Of a stretch of DNA of 64,000 nt, positions 40,923 through 49,027 are shown piece by piece (within the stretch, counting starts at the first letter, position 1; each line of letters begins with the position of its first letter). Under the pieces are notes generated by a model that worked only from the letters and a program-made list of their open reading frames with translations, ran no database searches and was not told where the DNA came from. The stretch spans positions 124,001 through 188,000 of the forward strand of contig CAWIOK010000014.1 in NCBI GenBank assembly GCA_963837655.1, in the 5' to 3' direction. The translations under genes and the position numbers were made by a program. Source of the stretch: CAVVSD01 sp963837655. GTDB lineage: Bacteria > Actinomycetota > Thermoleophilia > Solirubrobacterales > Solirubrobacteraceae.

Positions 40923-41795
40923 TCAGCCGGCGCCGATCGGGCCGAGCCGCGGCTCGCGCCCGTACAGCTGGAACGCGCGGAAGCGCGAGAAGGTCGGATG
41001 CCTGGGCCCGTGGAAGTCCGCCGAGCCGGTGGTCAGGAGGCCGAGCTCGTCGGCCAGGTCGCACAGCAGGTTCGTCTGACGCTCGCCGTGCTCGATGTAG
41101 AAGGCCTCGACGCCGTCCATCCCGCCTGCCGCGAAGCGCCGTAGCGCCGCCTCGACCTCCGCCTCGGCGTCGACGTCCCAGAACGGATGCGCCCACACCG
41201 CGACGCCGCCCGCGTCGTGGATCGTCGCGATCGCCTCGCCCACAGTCGGGATCGTGCGCGTCCGGTAGGCCTGGCGGCCCGGGATCAGGTAGGCGCCGAG
41301 CAGCGCGGTGGAGTCCTGCAAGCCCTCCTCGGCGACCCGCGTCGCGTTGGCGGGGTCGTGGAAGGCCGCGGCCGCGAGATGGGGCCGGCCGGGCGACTCG
41401 AGATCGGCGAACAGCGTGCGGTCGATCGCCCAGCCGAGCTCCTCCATGGCGTCGGCCATGCGCCCGATGCGGCCGCGGCGGTCGGCGCGGTAGCGCTCGA
41501 GGCGCTCCGCGAGCCCGGCGTCGTCCGGGTCGATCTCGTAGCCGAGGATGTGCAGGTCCTCGCCCAGCGGGTCGATCGAGGAGAGCTCGACGGCGGGGGA
41601 GAGGCGCAGGCCGCGCTCGCGCGCGGCGACCTGTGCGTCGGCGATGCCGTCGACCGTGTCGTGGTCGCTCAGCGCGAGCAGTTCGACGCCGGCCTCGGCT
41701 GCCGCGGCGACGACGGCGACAGGCGTCAGCGCGCCGTCGGAGTGCACGGAGTGCGACTGCAGGTCGAAGGTCGGCGCGGCCACGGCGCCGGACAC
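40923..41795 (-). CDS. PHP-domain phosphoesterase
   Basis: A 290-residue metal-dependent PHP protein: DLQSHSVHSDGALTPVAVVA (first metal motif), ALSDHDTVDGIADAQ, PAVELSSIDPLGEDLHILGY, VAVWAHPFWD and LLTTGSADFHGP. Stand-alone PHP proteins of this length include 3',5'-nucleoside bisphosphate phosphatase and RNase AM. I place the start at GTG 41795, which shares its first base with the TAG stop of the TetR gene (TAGTG), so translation is coupled. Confidence 0.87.
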   Translation of the reverse strand: MSGAVAAPTFDLQSHSVHSDGALTPVAVVAAAAEAGVELLALSDHDTVDGIADAQVAARERGLRLSPAVELSSIDPLGEDLHILGYEIDPDDAGLAERLERYRADRRGRIGRMADAMEELGWAIDRTLFADLESPGRPHLAAAAFHDPANATRVAEEGLQDSTALLGAYLIPGRQAYRTRTIPTVGEAIATIHDAGGVAVWAHPFWDVDAEAEVEAALRRFAAGGMDGVEAFYIEHGERQTNLLCDLADELGLLTTGSADFHGPRHPTFSRFRAFQLYGREPRLGPIGAG

Positions 41796-42310
41796 TAGAG
41801 CCCTGCGAACGCGCGCAACCCCCGGGCCCATGCGGCATCGAGGTCGGCGCCCGGGGGGAAGCGGCCGTCGAGCTCGAGGATCGTCATCCCGTGGGCGAAG
41901 GCCCACAGTGCGCGGGCGGCGTCGCGGTCGCCGCCTGTGGCCTGGATGGCCGGGAACGCGGCGCGATCCTCGGCACCGGGCACGAGGAGCTCGCGATCGA
42001 GCGGCCCTTCGGTCATGAGCCGGTACAGGTGGGGATGCTGCCGCGCGAAGGACCGGTACTCCCGAGCGAGGTCCTCGAGCGTGGTTCCGTCGAGGGCGAC
42101 GGCGAGCTCCTCGAAGCCGTGGGAGATCACCGCCGCCTCGAGGGCGTCCTTGCCCGGGAGGTGCTTGTAGATCGACGGCGCGCGGATCCCGATGCGCTCG
42201 GCGAGGCGCCGCATCGAGAGCGCCTCGGGCCCCTCGTCCTCCAGCAGCTCGCGCGCCGCGGCGACGATCTCTCGCGCCCGCGGCGTCAGCTCAGCTGCGC
42301 TGGAACCCAT
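41795..42310 (-). CDS. TetR-family transcriptional regulator
   Basis: A 171-residue regulator: TPRAREIVAAARELLEDEGP, LSMRRLAERIGIRAPSIYKH (helix-turn-helix) and a C-terminal TetR_C-type domain (YRSFARQHPHLYRLMTEGPL, ARALWAFAHGMTILELDGRF). The ATG at 42310 lies 20 bases inside the end of the DUF4260 gene, and its stop overlaps the PHP start, so it is the middle gene of a three-gene unit and may regulate that unit. Confidence 0.87.
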   Translation of the reverse strand: MGSSAAELTPRAREIVAAARELLEDEGPEALSMRRLAERIGIRAPSIYKHLPGKDALEAAVISHGFEELAVALDGTTLEDLAREYRSFARQHPHLYRLMTEGPLDRELLVPGAEDRAAFPAIQATGGDRDAARALWAFAHGMTILELDGRFPPGADLDAAWARGLRAFAGL

Positions 42311-42680
42311 CCGGGGTCCGCAGGCCGTAGCCGGCGGTGCGGTCGATGGCGATATGCAGTGCCCACGCCAGCGCGCCGACGAGGAAGCCCGTGCCGAGCA
42401 GGCCCGCGGCGACGAGGACCGCCAGGAGCGCCGGCCCCCAGACGCGGTGCGCCAGGTTGTAGACGGGCACTGCGCGCGGGTGCAGCTGACCCTGGGCGAG
42501 GCCGCTGCCCGCGCCGAGCAGCAGGGCGAGATCGGGGGCGGCGCCGAAGGCGAAGAACTGCCAGAGACCGGTCCCGTGCTCGATGAGCTCGAACACGGCG
42601 GCGGCGAGGAGGAGGACCGCTGCGACGCCGGCGAGCAGCCGGCGCGGCGCGGGCGCGACATGGGTGGCGGGGACGAGCAT
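42291..42680 (-). CDS. DUF4260-family membrane protein
   Basis: A 129-residue protein with three or four helices (LLAGVAAVLLLAAAVFELIE, FFAFGAAPDLALLLGAGSGL, ALLAVLVAAGLLGTGFLVGA) and the DUF4260 hallmarks APDLALL, YNLAHRVWGPALL and HIAIDRTAGYGLRT. The function is unknown. It is the first gene of the unit with TetR and PHP, with TAGCCT 7 bases before its ATG. Confidence 0.85.
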   Translation of the reverse strand: MLVPATHVAPAPRRLLAGVAAVLLLAAAVFELIEHGTGLWQFFAFGAAPDLALLLGAGSGLAQGQLHPRAVPVYNLAHRVWGPALLAVLVAAGLLGTGFLVGALAWALHIAIDRTAGYGLRTPDGFQRS

Positions 42681-42687
42681 GGGAAGT

Positions 42688-42693
42688 AGGCTA
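42688..42693 (-). promoter_or_regulatory. Leaderless-type -10 box TAGCCT
   Basis: Reads TAGCCT on the minus strand, 7 bases before the DUF4260 ATG at 42680. Confidence 0.4.
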
Positions 42694-42699
42694 ACAGCG

Positions 42700-43701
42700 T
42701 TAGCCACGCCATGCAAGGCCGACGAAGACCGGCTCCGGCACGAGGGTCACGCCGAAGCGCTCGCGGACGCCGCCCGCGATCTCGCGCGCGAGGGCGACGA
42801 GCCCCGCCGTGGTGCCGCCACCCCGGTTCGTGAGGGCCAGCGTGTGCTTGCCGGAGATCGCGATGCCCGCCGGATCCCCGTAGCCGCGCCCGAACCCGGC
42901 CCGCTCGATGAGCCACGCGGCCGAGGTCTTCACCGTGCCGTCGCCCTGCACGAACGCGGGTGCGCCGTCGGGGAGCTCGGTCGCGCCCACGAACGGGTTC
43001 GTGAAGAACGAGCCGGCCGACCAGGTGTCATGGTCGCCGGGGTCGAGCACCATGCCCTTGCCGCGCCGCAGCGCGAGGACCGCATCACGCACCTGTGCGA
43101 GTGGCGCGCGGGCGCCGACCTCGACGCCCAGCGTCCGGGCGAGCTCGGCGTAGCGGATCGGCGCGCTCTCCGTGCCCCGCCGCAGCCGCAGCGCGACCTC
43201 GAGCACCGCCCATCTCCCCGGGGCCCGCTTGAACGCGCTGGTCCGGTAGCCGAAGTCACAGTCCTGGGGCGCGAGCTCGGCGATCGCGCCCGTGCGCCGG
43301 TCGAGCACGCGCACGGAGGCGAGCGTGTCGGCGACCTCCTGACCGTAGGCGCCGACGTTCTGGATGGGCGTGGCACCGGTGGAGCCCGGGATGCCGGCCA
43401 GGCACTCGACCCCGACGAGGCTCTCGGCGACGCAGCGCGCGACCAGCGCGTCCCACGGCTCGCCCGCGGCCACGCGCAGCACGACATCGTCCGCTCGCGC
43501 ATCGGCCGACACGCCGCGGGTGAGGACGCGGACGACGGTCGCGTCGACGCCGTCGTCGGCGACGACGACGTTGCTGCCGCCGGCGAGCAGGAGGGCATCC
43601 GGGTCGCGCGCCGCATCGATGAGATCGGCCTCCGTCGAGGCCTCCGCGAGCGCCCGCGCGGGCCCGCCGAGACGCAGCGTCGTGTAGGGCGCGAGGTCCA
43701 C
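42700..43701 (-). CDS. murB: UDP-N-acetylenolpyruvoylglucosamine reductase
   Basis: A 333-residue FAD enzyme that makes UDP-N-acetylmuramate for peptidoglycan. It starts TTLRLGGPARALAEASTEAD, then LLLAGGSNVVVADDGVDATV (FAD phosphate loop), GIPGSTGATPIQNVGAYGQE, FGYRTSAFKR, the catalytic serine in SAGSFFTNPFVG and the C-terminal PEPVFVGL. I choose GTG 43701 because TAGCGT lies 8 bases before it; a longer start at ATG 43791 is possible but adds residues not conserved in the family. Confidence 0.92.
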   Translation of the reverse strand: MDLAPYTTLRLGGPARALAEASTEADLIDAARDPDALLLAGGSNVVVADDGVDATVVRVLTRGVSADARADDVVLRVAAGEPWDALVARCVAESLVGVECLAGIPGSTGATPIQNVGAYGQEVADTLASVRVLDRRTGAIAELAPQDCDFGYRTSAFKRAPGRWAVLEVALRLRRGTESAPIRYAELARTLGVEVGARAPLAQVRDAVLALRRGKGMVLDPGDHDTWSAGSFFTNPFVGATELPDGAPAFVQGDGTVKTSAAWLIERAGFGRGYGDPAGIAISGKHTLALTNRGGGTTAGLVALAREIAGGVRERFGVTLVPEPVFVGLAWRG

Positions 43702-43709
43702 GCGATGGG

Positions 43710-43715
43710 ACGCTA
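43710..43715 (-). promoter_or_regulatory. Leaderless-type -10 box TAGCGT
   Basis: Reads TAGCGT on the minus strand, 8 bases before the murB GTG at 43701; it decides the start chosen. Confidence 0.4.
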
Positions 43716-43839
43716 GCCCCGCTGGCGGGTAGATGGGGGATGTGGCCCCGGCCAGCCAGGACGACGGCGCTCCGCTCAGTCGTTCGTCCATTCGATGAAC
43801 CGTCCGCAAGTTCCCCGCCGAAGAGGCGTTGAAGGGCGT

Positions 43840-44643
43840 ATGTCGGTGGTCGATCCCCCACGACCCGCATCCCACGTGACCCACGATCAGCTCCAGGTGC
43901 TGGCGGTCTCGCCGCATCTCGGTGACGCGGCGTTCTCGGCAGGAGCAACGCTCGCGACGCTCATCGCGCACGGGCACCGGATCACCCTCGTGACCGCCTG
44001 CACCGCGTCGGTCACCTCGCCCCGAGACGGTGACACGATGGCCATGCGACGCATCGAGGACATGCACGCCGCCGCGTGCCTCGGCGTCCAGCGGCTCGTC
44101 CACCTGCCGTTCGCCGAGGCGCGCGATCGCGGATACGACGACGTCACCGGTCCGATGCGCGCCGTCGACGAGATCGCTCCCGACCTCCGTGCGGCGCTCG
44201 ACATCCTCGGCAGCTTCGACCTCGTCCTGGCGCCGATGGCGCTGGGCGGGCACGTCGACCACCGGCAGCTGCGCCGCGCGCTCGGGCTCGGCGGGCGCTC
44301 CGACGATCCGGAGCCCGTCGCCCGCTTCGCCACGGGGTTGCTCGCGCTGTGGCGCGACACGCCGCACGTCATCCGCGACGACGTCGACCGGACGCCGGGC
44401 GACGACGCGGTGGTCGTCTCCGGCGAGGCGCTGCGGTGCAAGCTCGCCGCATGCGCCCGCTACGAGACGACCCTGGACGCCGAGTTCGGCGGCGCGGCGG
44501 AGATGCGCCGGATGCTGTCGGAGCTCGCGTTCAATGAGGGAAGGCGCCACGATCGGCCGGCGCCGGCCGAGGCGTTCGCGCCCGCCGCGCCGATCGTGCG
44601 GGCCCTGCGCAGCGACGCCCTGCGCAGGTCACACGCCGCCTAG
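43840..44643 (+). CDS. PIG-L/LmbE-family deacetylase-like protein with altered metal motif
   Basis: A 267-residue protein of the GlcNAc-PI de-N-acetylase family: LQVLAVSPHLGDAAFSAGAT at the metal site, ITLVTACTASVTSPRD, FDLVLAPMALGGHVDHRQLR with the third metal ligand. Typical members (MshB, BshB) read PHPDDE; here PHLGDA keeps the histidine and second aspartate but replaces the first aspartate, the usual general base, by glycine. It may be inactive, or act on another substrate. ATG 43840 follows GAAGG; 43795 is an alternative start. Confidence 0.8.
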   Translation: MSVVDPPRPASHVTHDQLQVLAVSPHLGDAAFSAGATLATLIAHGHRITLVTACTASVTSPRDGDTMAMRRIEDMHAAACLGVQRLVHLPFAEARDRGYDDVTGPMRAVDEIAPDLRAALDILGSFDLVLAPMALGGHVDHRQLRRALGLGGRSDDPEPVARFATGLLALWRDTPHVIRDDVDRTPGDDAVVVSGEALRCKLAACARYETTLDAEFGGAAEMRRMLSELAFNEGRRHDRPAPAEAFAPAAPIVRALRSDALRRSHAA

Positions 44644-44695
44644 CGGTCATCCTCGGCATCATCGACCGCTCGGCATCGAACTCGCAGGAGGCGCA

Positions 44696-45013
44696 ATGGC
44701 GTACGTGGTCGCAGCACGGTGGCGGGCGAAGGAAGGGTGCGAGGACAAGCTGGCGCAGGTCGTCGCCGAGCTGATCCCGCTGTCCCGCGCGGAGCCCGGC
44801 ATCCTCTTCTACCAGGCGAATCGCTCGGTCGAGGATCCCCAGCTGTTCTTCTTCTACGAGCAGTACGTCGACGAGGCCGGCTACCGCGCCCACGGCGAGT
44901 CCGAGCACTTCACGCGCCTCGCGCACAACTACGCGATCCCCGAGCTCCTCGAGGACCGCACGCGGGAGTTCTTCACGACGTTCTACGACGACCGCGGCGG
45001 GCTCGCCGGGTGA
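44696..45013 (+). CDS. Antibiotic-biosynthesis-monooxygenase (ABM) domain protein
   Basis: A 105-residue ferredoxin-fold protein: YVVAARWRAKEGCEDKLAQV, SRAEPGILFYQANRSVEDPQ, LFFFYEQYVDEAGYRAHGES and EHFTRLAHNYAIPELLEDRT. This is the whole-length dimeric ABM/quinol-monooxygenase type, which oxidises quinols or phenolics without a bound cofactor. AGGAGG precedes the ATG. The MFS transporter begins 28 bases downstream, so they may be co-transcribed. Confidence 0.87.
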   Translation: MAYVVAARWRAKEGCEDKLAQVVAELIPLSRAEPGILFYQANRSVEDPQLFFFYEQYVDEAGYRAHGESEHFTRLAHNYAIPELLEDRTREFFTTFYDDRGGLAG

Positions 45014-45041
45014 ATCGCACGCAGCGGTAGCGGAGCGCGTC

Positions 45042-46238
45042 TTGGGTCGGACGCGCACCGCGGCGCCATCGGGGTCGTTCCTGGTCGTGGCGGGCATCGT
45101 GCTCGTCTCGATCAACCTGCGCGCGTCGATCACGGCGGTCGGGCCGGTCGTGTCCGACATCCGCGCCGATCTCGGTCTCTCCAATGCCGCCGCGGGGCTG
45201 CTGACGACGCTGCCCGTGCTGGCGTTCGCGGGCGCGTCGCCGCTGGCCGGTCCGCTGTCGCGGCGGATCGGGATCGAGCGGACGCTCGGCGGCGCGCTCG
45301 TCCTCCTGCTCGCCGGCATCCTCCTGCGCGTCACGGGGACGACGTGGGCTGCGTTCCTCGGGACGGCGATGCTGGGAGTGGCGATCGCAGCGGGGAACGT
45401 CCTGCTGCCGGCGCTCGTCAAGCGCGACGCGCCGACGCGGATCGGGCCCGTCACCAGCATCTACGTGACGCTCATGGTCGCCTTCGCCGCGATCGCGTCG
45501 ACGATCTCCGTCCCGCTGGCCGACGACGCTGGGCTCGGCTGGCAGGGAGCACTGGCGGTCTGGGCGCTCCCGGTGGCCGCCGGGCTCATGCTGTGGCTGC
45601 CGCGCGTCGTCCGCTCGCGCGGGCCGGCGCTCGGAGCGGGGCTCGACCGCGTTGCGCCGACCCGGATGCGCCGGTCGGCGATCGCCTGGCAGGTCACCGC
45701 GTACATGGGGCTTCAGTCGTTCGCGTTCTACGTGCTCGTCGCGTGGCTGCCGGAGCTGCTGCAGGACGACGGCGTGTCGGCGGGGGCCGCCGGGCTCCTC
45801 ATGGGGATCATGCAGGCGGCCGGGTTGCTCGCGACGATGGCCGTGCCGGTGCTCGCGACGCGGGCGCGCGACCAGCGGCGGCTGGTGCTCGCGAGCACGG
45901 CGCTCGGGTTGTTCGCGATGGTCGGGCTGCTCGTCGCTCCCGGCGAGTTCGCGCTGCTGTGGACGGTGTCGGTCGGAATCGCTGGGGCGTGCACGCTGAG
46001 CTTGTCACTGGCGTTCTTCGTGCTGCGCACGCGCGACGGCGCCGACGCCGCGGCCCTCTCGGGCATGGCGCAGTCGCTGGGCTACCTCGTCGCTGCGAGC
46101 GGGCCCTTCCTCATCGGGCTGCTGCACGACGCGACCGACGGCTGGACGGCGCCGGTGATCGTGTTCATCGTCGTCTGGGTGCTGATCGGGATCGCCGGGA
46201 TGTTCGCGGGGCGCCCCCGCATCGCGGCCGAACCCTGA
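45042..46238 (+). CDS. MFS transporter, CynX/NimT-like
   Basis: A 398-residue 12-helix transporter. The first helix ends with the CynX signature INLRASITAVGPVVSDIRAD, followed by GLSNAAAGLLTTLPVLAFAG, PLSRRIGIERTL and GVAIAAGNVLLPALVKRD. Family members carry cyanate, nitroimidazole or small organic acids. The start is TTG at 45042 after GGAG; no ATG is near. Its partner genes give no clear substrate. Confidence 0.87.
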   Translation: MGRTRTAAPSGSFLVVAGIVLVSINLRASITAVGPVVSDIRADLGLSNAAAGLLTTLPVLAFAGASPLAGPLSRRIGIERTLGGALVLLLAGILLRVTGTTWAAFLGTAMLGVAIAAGNVLLPALVKRDAPTRIGPVTSIYVTLMVAFAAIASTISVPLADDAGLGWQGALAVWALPVAAGLMLWLPRVVRSRGPALGAGLDRVAPTRMRRSAIAWQVTAYMGLQSFAFYVLVAWLPELLQDDGVSAGAAGLLMGIMQAAGLLATMAVPVLATRARDQRRLVLASTALGLFAMVGLLVAPGEFALLWTVSVGIAGACTLSLSLAFFVLRTRDGADAAALSGMAQSLGYLVAASGPFLIGLLHDATDGWTAPVIVFIVVWVLIGIAGMFAGRPRIAAEP

Positions 46239-46339
46239 GCGAAGGGTGTCGCGCACACCACACCGTGGGGTGCTTCCCGGAGGACGCCCCGCAGCTGAAC
46301 ATCGCGGTGCCACCCCAGCCACCCACAAGGACCACCGCC

Positions 46340-46483
46340 ATGACCCGCATCGCCTCCGTCCATCGTCTCGCCGCCCTCGCCGCCTCGCTCCCCGCCCAGG
46401 AGGGCGCGACGATCACGATGACGTCGCCCTGCGGCTCGACGCTGACGCTGGAGTGCGCGAACGGCAGCTGGCGCCAGCGGTAG
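46340..46483 (+). CDS. Small protein (47 aa), unknown function
   Basis: Reads MTRIASVHRLAALAASLPAQ, then EGATITMTSPCGSTLTLECA and NGSWRQR. All but two of its codons end in G or C, as in the real genes here, and AAGGA lies 9 bases before the ATG, so I think it is expressed. It has two cysteines ten residues apart in a predicted strand region and no clear signal peptide. It lies alone in the gap between the MFS transporter and the arylsulfatase. Confidence 0.5.
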   Translation: MTRIASVHRLAALAASLPAQEGATITMTSPCGSTLTLECANGSWRQR

Positions 46484-46568
46484 GCACGGATCATCCGGTT
46501 CGGACGATGAGAACCGGATCGAGACACCCGATCCTCAGGCACAGCGATTCGCAAGCCGAGGGGGACCT

Positions 46569-48929
46569 GTGTCGGACAACGTCGAGCCCAAGCGCGAGAA
46601 CCTGCCGATACCGGACGTTCCCGCGATCGGGCTCACGACCTACGACGCGAAGGATCCGGATACGAGCTTCACGCCGATCACGCCGCTCCGGCCGCCCGAG
46701 GGCGCTCCCAACGTCCTGATCGTCTTGGTGGACGACGCGGGGTTCGGCTCGTCGAGCGCGTTCGGCGGACCGTGCCGGACACCGACGTTCGAGCGGCTCG
46801 GCAGCGAGGGCGTGCGCTACACCCGCTTCCACACCACCGCGCTATGTGCGCCGTCGCGGGCGGCGCTGCTGACCGGCCGCAACCATCACTCGGTGGGGAT
46901 GGGGAGCATCACGGAGACCGCGACGTCGGCACCGGGGCAGAGCTCGCTGCGCCCCAACACGAAGGCGCCGCTGGCCGAGACCCTCAAGCTCAACGGGTAC
47001 TCAACCGCGCAGTTCGGCAAGTGCCACGAGGTCCCGGTCTGGCAGACGAGCCCGATGGGCCCGTTCGGCATGTGGCCGACCGGCTCGGGCTTCGAGTACT
47101 TCTACGGGTTCATCGGTGGCGAGGACAACCAGTGGAACCCCGCGCTCTACGAGGGAACGACGCCGGTCGAGCCGGCGACGACGCCCGAGGAGGGCTACCA
47201 CCTCACCGAGGACCTCTCGGACAGGGCGATCGCCTGGGTGCGCCAGCAGAAGGCGCTGATGCCCGACAAGCCGTTCTTCATGTACTTCTCGCTCGGAGCC
47301 ACGCACGCCCCCCATCACGTGCCGCAGGAGTGGATCGAGAAGTACGCGGGCGCGTTCGACGACGGCTGGGACGCGCAGCGCGAGGCGACGTTCGCCCGCC
47401 AGAAGGAGCTGGGCGTCATCGGCCCCGACGCCGAGCTCACGGCGCGGCACGACGAGATCCCGGCGTGGGACGACATCCCTGACGCGATGAAGCCCGTGCT
47501 CGCGCGGCAGATGGAGGTCTACGCCGCGTTCATGGAGCACACCGACCACCACGTCGGCCGCCTCGTCGACGCGATCGACGCGCTCGGCGCCCTGGACGAC
47601 ACGCTGGTCTACGTGATCGTCGGGGACAACGGCGCTTCGGCCGAGGGCACGGTCAACGGCGCCTTCAACGAAATGTCCAACTTCAACGGCATGGCCGCGC
47701 TGGAGACGCCGGAGTTCATGGCGTCGGTGCTCGATAAGTTCGGCTCGCCCGAGTCCTACAACCACTACTCGGTCGGCTGGGCGCACGCGATGAACACGCC
47801 CTACCAGTGGACGAAGCAGGTCGCGTCGCACTGGGGCGGCACCCGGAACGGCACGATCGTGCGCTGGCCGAACGGGATCGCGGCGAAGGCCGAGATCCGC
47901 AACCAGTTCTGCCACATGATCGACGTCGCCCCGACGATCCTGGAGGTCGCCGGCCTTCCCCACCCGACGACGGTCAACGGCGTCACGCAGGCGCCGATCG
48001 AGGGCACCTCGATGGCCTACAGCTTCGACGCGCCCGACGAGCCGGAGCGCCACGACCTGCAGTACTTCGAGATGTTCGGCAACCGCGGCGTCTATCACCG
48101 GGGCTGGAGCGCGGTGACCAAGCACCGCACGCCGTGGGAGATGGGCAACGCGAACGTCCCGGCGTTCGACGACGACGTCTGGGAGCTCTACGACGGCACG
48201 CGCGACTGGACCCAGTCCAACGACCTCTCGGCGGAGATGCCGGACAAGCTCCACGAGCTCCAACGCCTCTGGTTGATGGAGGCGATGAAGTACAACGTCC
48301 TCCCGCTCGACGACCGCACCGCCGAGCGACTCAACCCGGACATCGCCGGCCGTCCGCAGCTCGTCCGGGGCACCTCCCAGGTGCTGTTCGGCGGGATGGG
48401 CCGGCTCTCGGAGTCGAGCGTTCTGAGCATCAAGAACAAGTCGTTCTCCGTGACGGCCGAGGTCGTGGTCGCCGACGGCGCGGCGAGCGGACCGATCATC
48501 GCCCAGGGCGGGCGCTTCGGGGGCTGGAGCCTGTACGCCAAGGACGGGACGGCGGCCTTCGTCTACAACCTGCTCGGGCTGCAGGAGTTCAGGACCGTGG
48601 CCGGGGCGCCCGTCGCGGAGGGCACCCATCAGGTCCGCATGGAGTTCGCCTACGACGGTGGCGGGCTTGCGAAGGGCGGCGACGTCACGCTGTACTACGA
48701 CGGCACGGAGGTGGGCAAGGGACGCGTGGAGGCGACCCAGCCGTTCGTCTTCTCCGCCGACGAGACCACCGACGTCGGCTACGAGGCCGGGACGTGCGTC
48801 TCGCAGGACACGCCGACCGGGCGGTTCTCCGGGACGGTGAACTGGGTCAAGATCGAGCTGGGAGACGACACGCACGACCACCTCGTCGACCCCGAGCACG
48901 TGATGCGGGTGGCCTTGTCCCTGCAGTAG
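46569..48929 (+). CDS. Arylsulfatase
   Basis: A 786-residue sulfatase of the alkaline-phosphatase superfamily. Metal-binding LIVLVDDAGFG near residue 53 and the cysteine converted to formylglycine in LCAPSRAALLTGRNHHSVGM near residue 92 are intact; further ligands are in GATHAPHHVP and VIVGDNGASAEG, and KQVASHWGGTRNG near the middle. The C-terminal 180 residues form a lectin-like beta-sandwich (KSFSVTAEVVVADGAASGPI, VTLYYDGTEVGKGRVEATQP). It removes sulfate from aryl or other esters. The start is GTG 46569 after GAGGGGGA. There is no clear signal peptide. The tRNA-Thr gene and the island follow it. Confidence 0.9.
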   Translation: MSDNVEPKRENLPIPDVPAIGLTTYDAKDPDTSFTPITPLRPPEGAPNVLIVLVDDAGFGSSSAFGGPCRTPTFERLGSEGVRYTRFHTTALCAPSRAALLTGRNHHSVGMGSITETATSAPGQSSLRPNTKAPLAETLKLNGYSTAQFGKCHEVPVWQTSPMGPFGMWPTGSGFEYFYGFIGGEDNQWNPALYEGTTPVEPATTPEEGYHLTEDLSDRAIAWVRQQKALMPDKPFFMYFSLGATHAPHHVPQEWIEKYAGAFDDGWDAQREATFARQKELGVIGPDAELTARHDEIPAWDDIPDAMKPVLARQMEVYAAFMEHTDHHVGRLVDAIDALGALDDTLVYVIVGDNGASAEGTVNGAFNEMSNFNGMAALETPEFMASVLDKFGSPESYNHYSVGWAHAMNTPYQWTKQVASHWGGTRNGTIVRWPNGIAAKAEIRNQFCHMIDVAPTILEVAGLPHPTTVNGVTQAPIEGTSMAYSFDAPDEPERHDLQYFEMFGNRGVYHRGWSAVTKHRTPWEMGNANVPAFDDDVWELYDGTRDWTQSNDLSAEMPDKLHELQRLWLMEAMKYNVLPLDDRTAERLNPDIAGRPQLVRGTSQVLFGGMGRLSESSVLSIKNKSFSVTAEVVVADGAASGPIIAQGGRFGGWSLYAKDGTAAFVYNLLGLQEFRTVAGAPVAEGTHQVRMEFAYDGGGLAKGGDVTLYYDGTEVGKGRVEATQPFVFSADETTDVGYEAGTCVSQDTPTGRFSGTVNWVKIELGDDTHDHLVDPEHVMRVALSLQ

Positions 48930-48943
48930 CCTGCCCGCGGATT

Positions 48944-49016
48944 GCCGACGTAGCTCAGCTGGTAGAGCACTTCACTCGTAATGAAGGGGTCGGGGGTTCG
49001 AGTCCCCCCGTCGGCT
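48944..49016 (+). tRNA. tRNA-Thr (anticodon CGT)
   Basis: Acceptor GCCGACG/CGTCGGC, D arm GCTCAGCTGGTAGAGC, anticodon stem CTTCA/TGAAG around loop CTCGTAA (anticodon CGT, reading ACG), T arm GGGGGTTCGAGTCCCCC, discriminator T; CCA is not encoded. The 3' part is the attachment site of the island. Confidence 0.95.
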
Positions 49017-49021
49017 CTGGG
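48975..49021. repeat. attL: 47-bp repeat in tRNA-Thr
   Basis: Starts at the anticodon loop and runs 5 bases past the tRNA end. Identical to 57463-57509. Confidence 0.9.
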
Positions 49022-49027
49022 GTTTCG

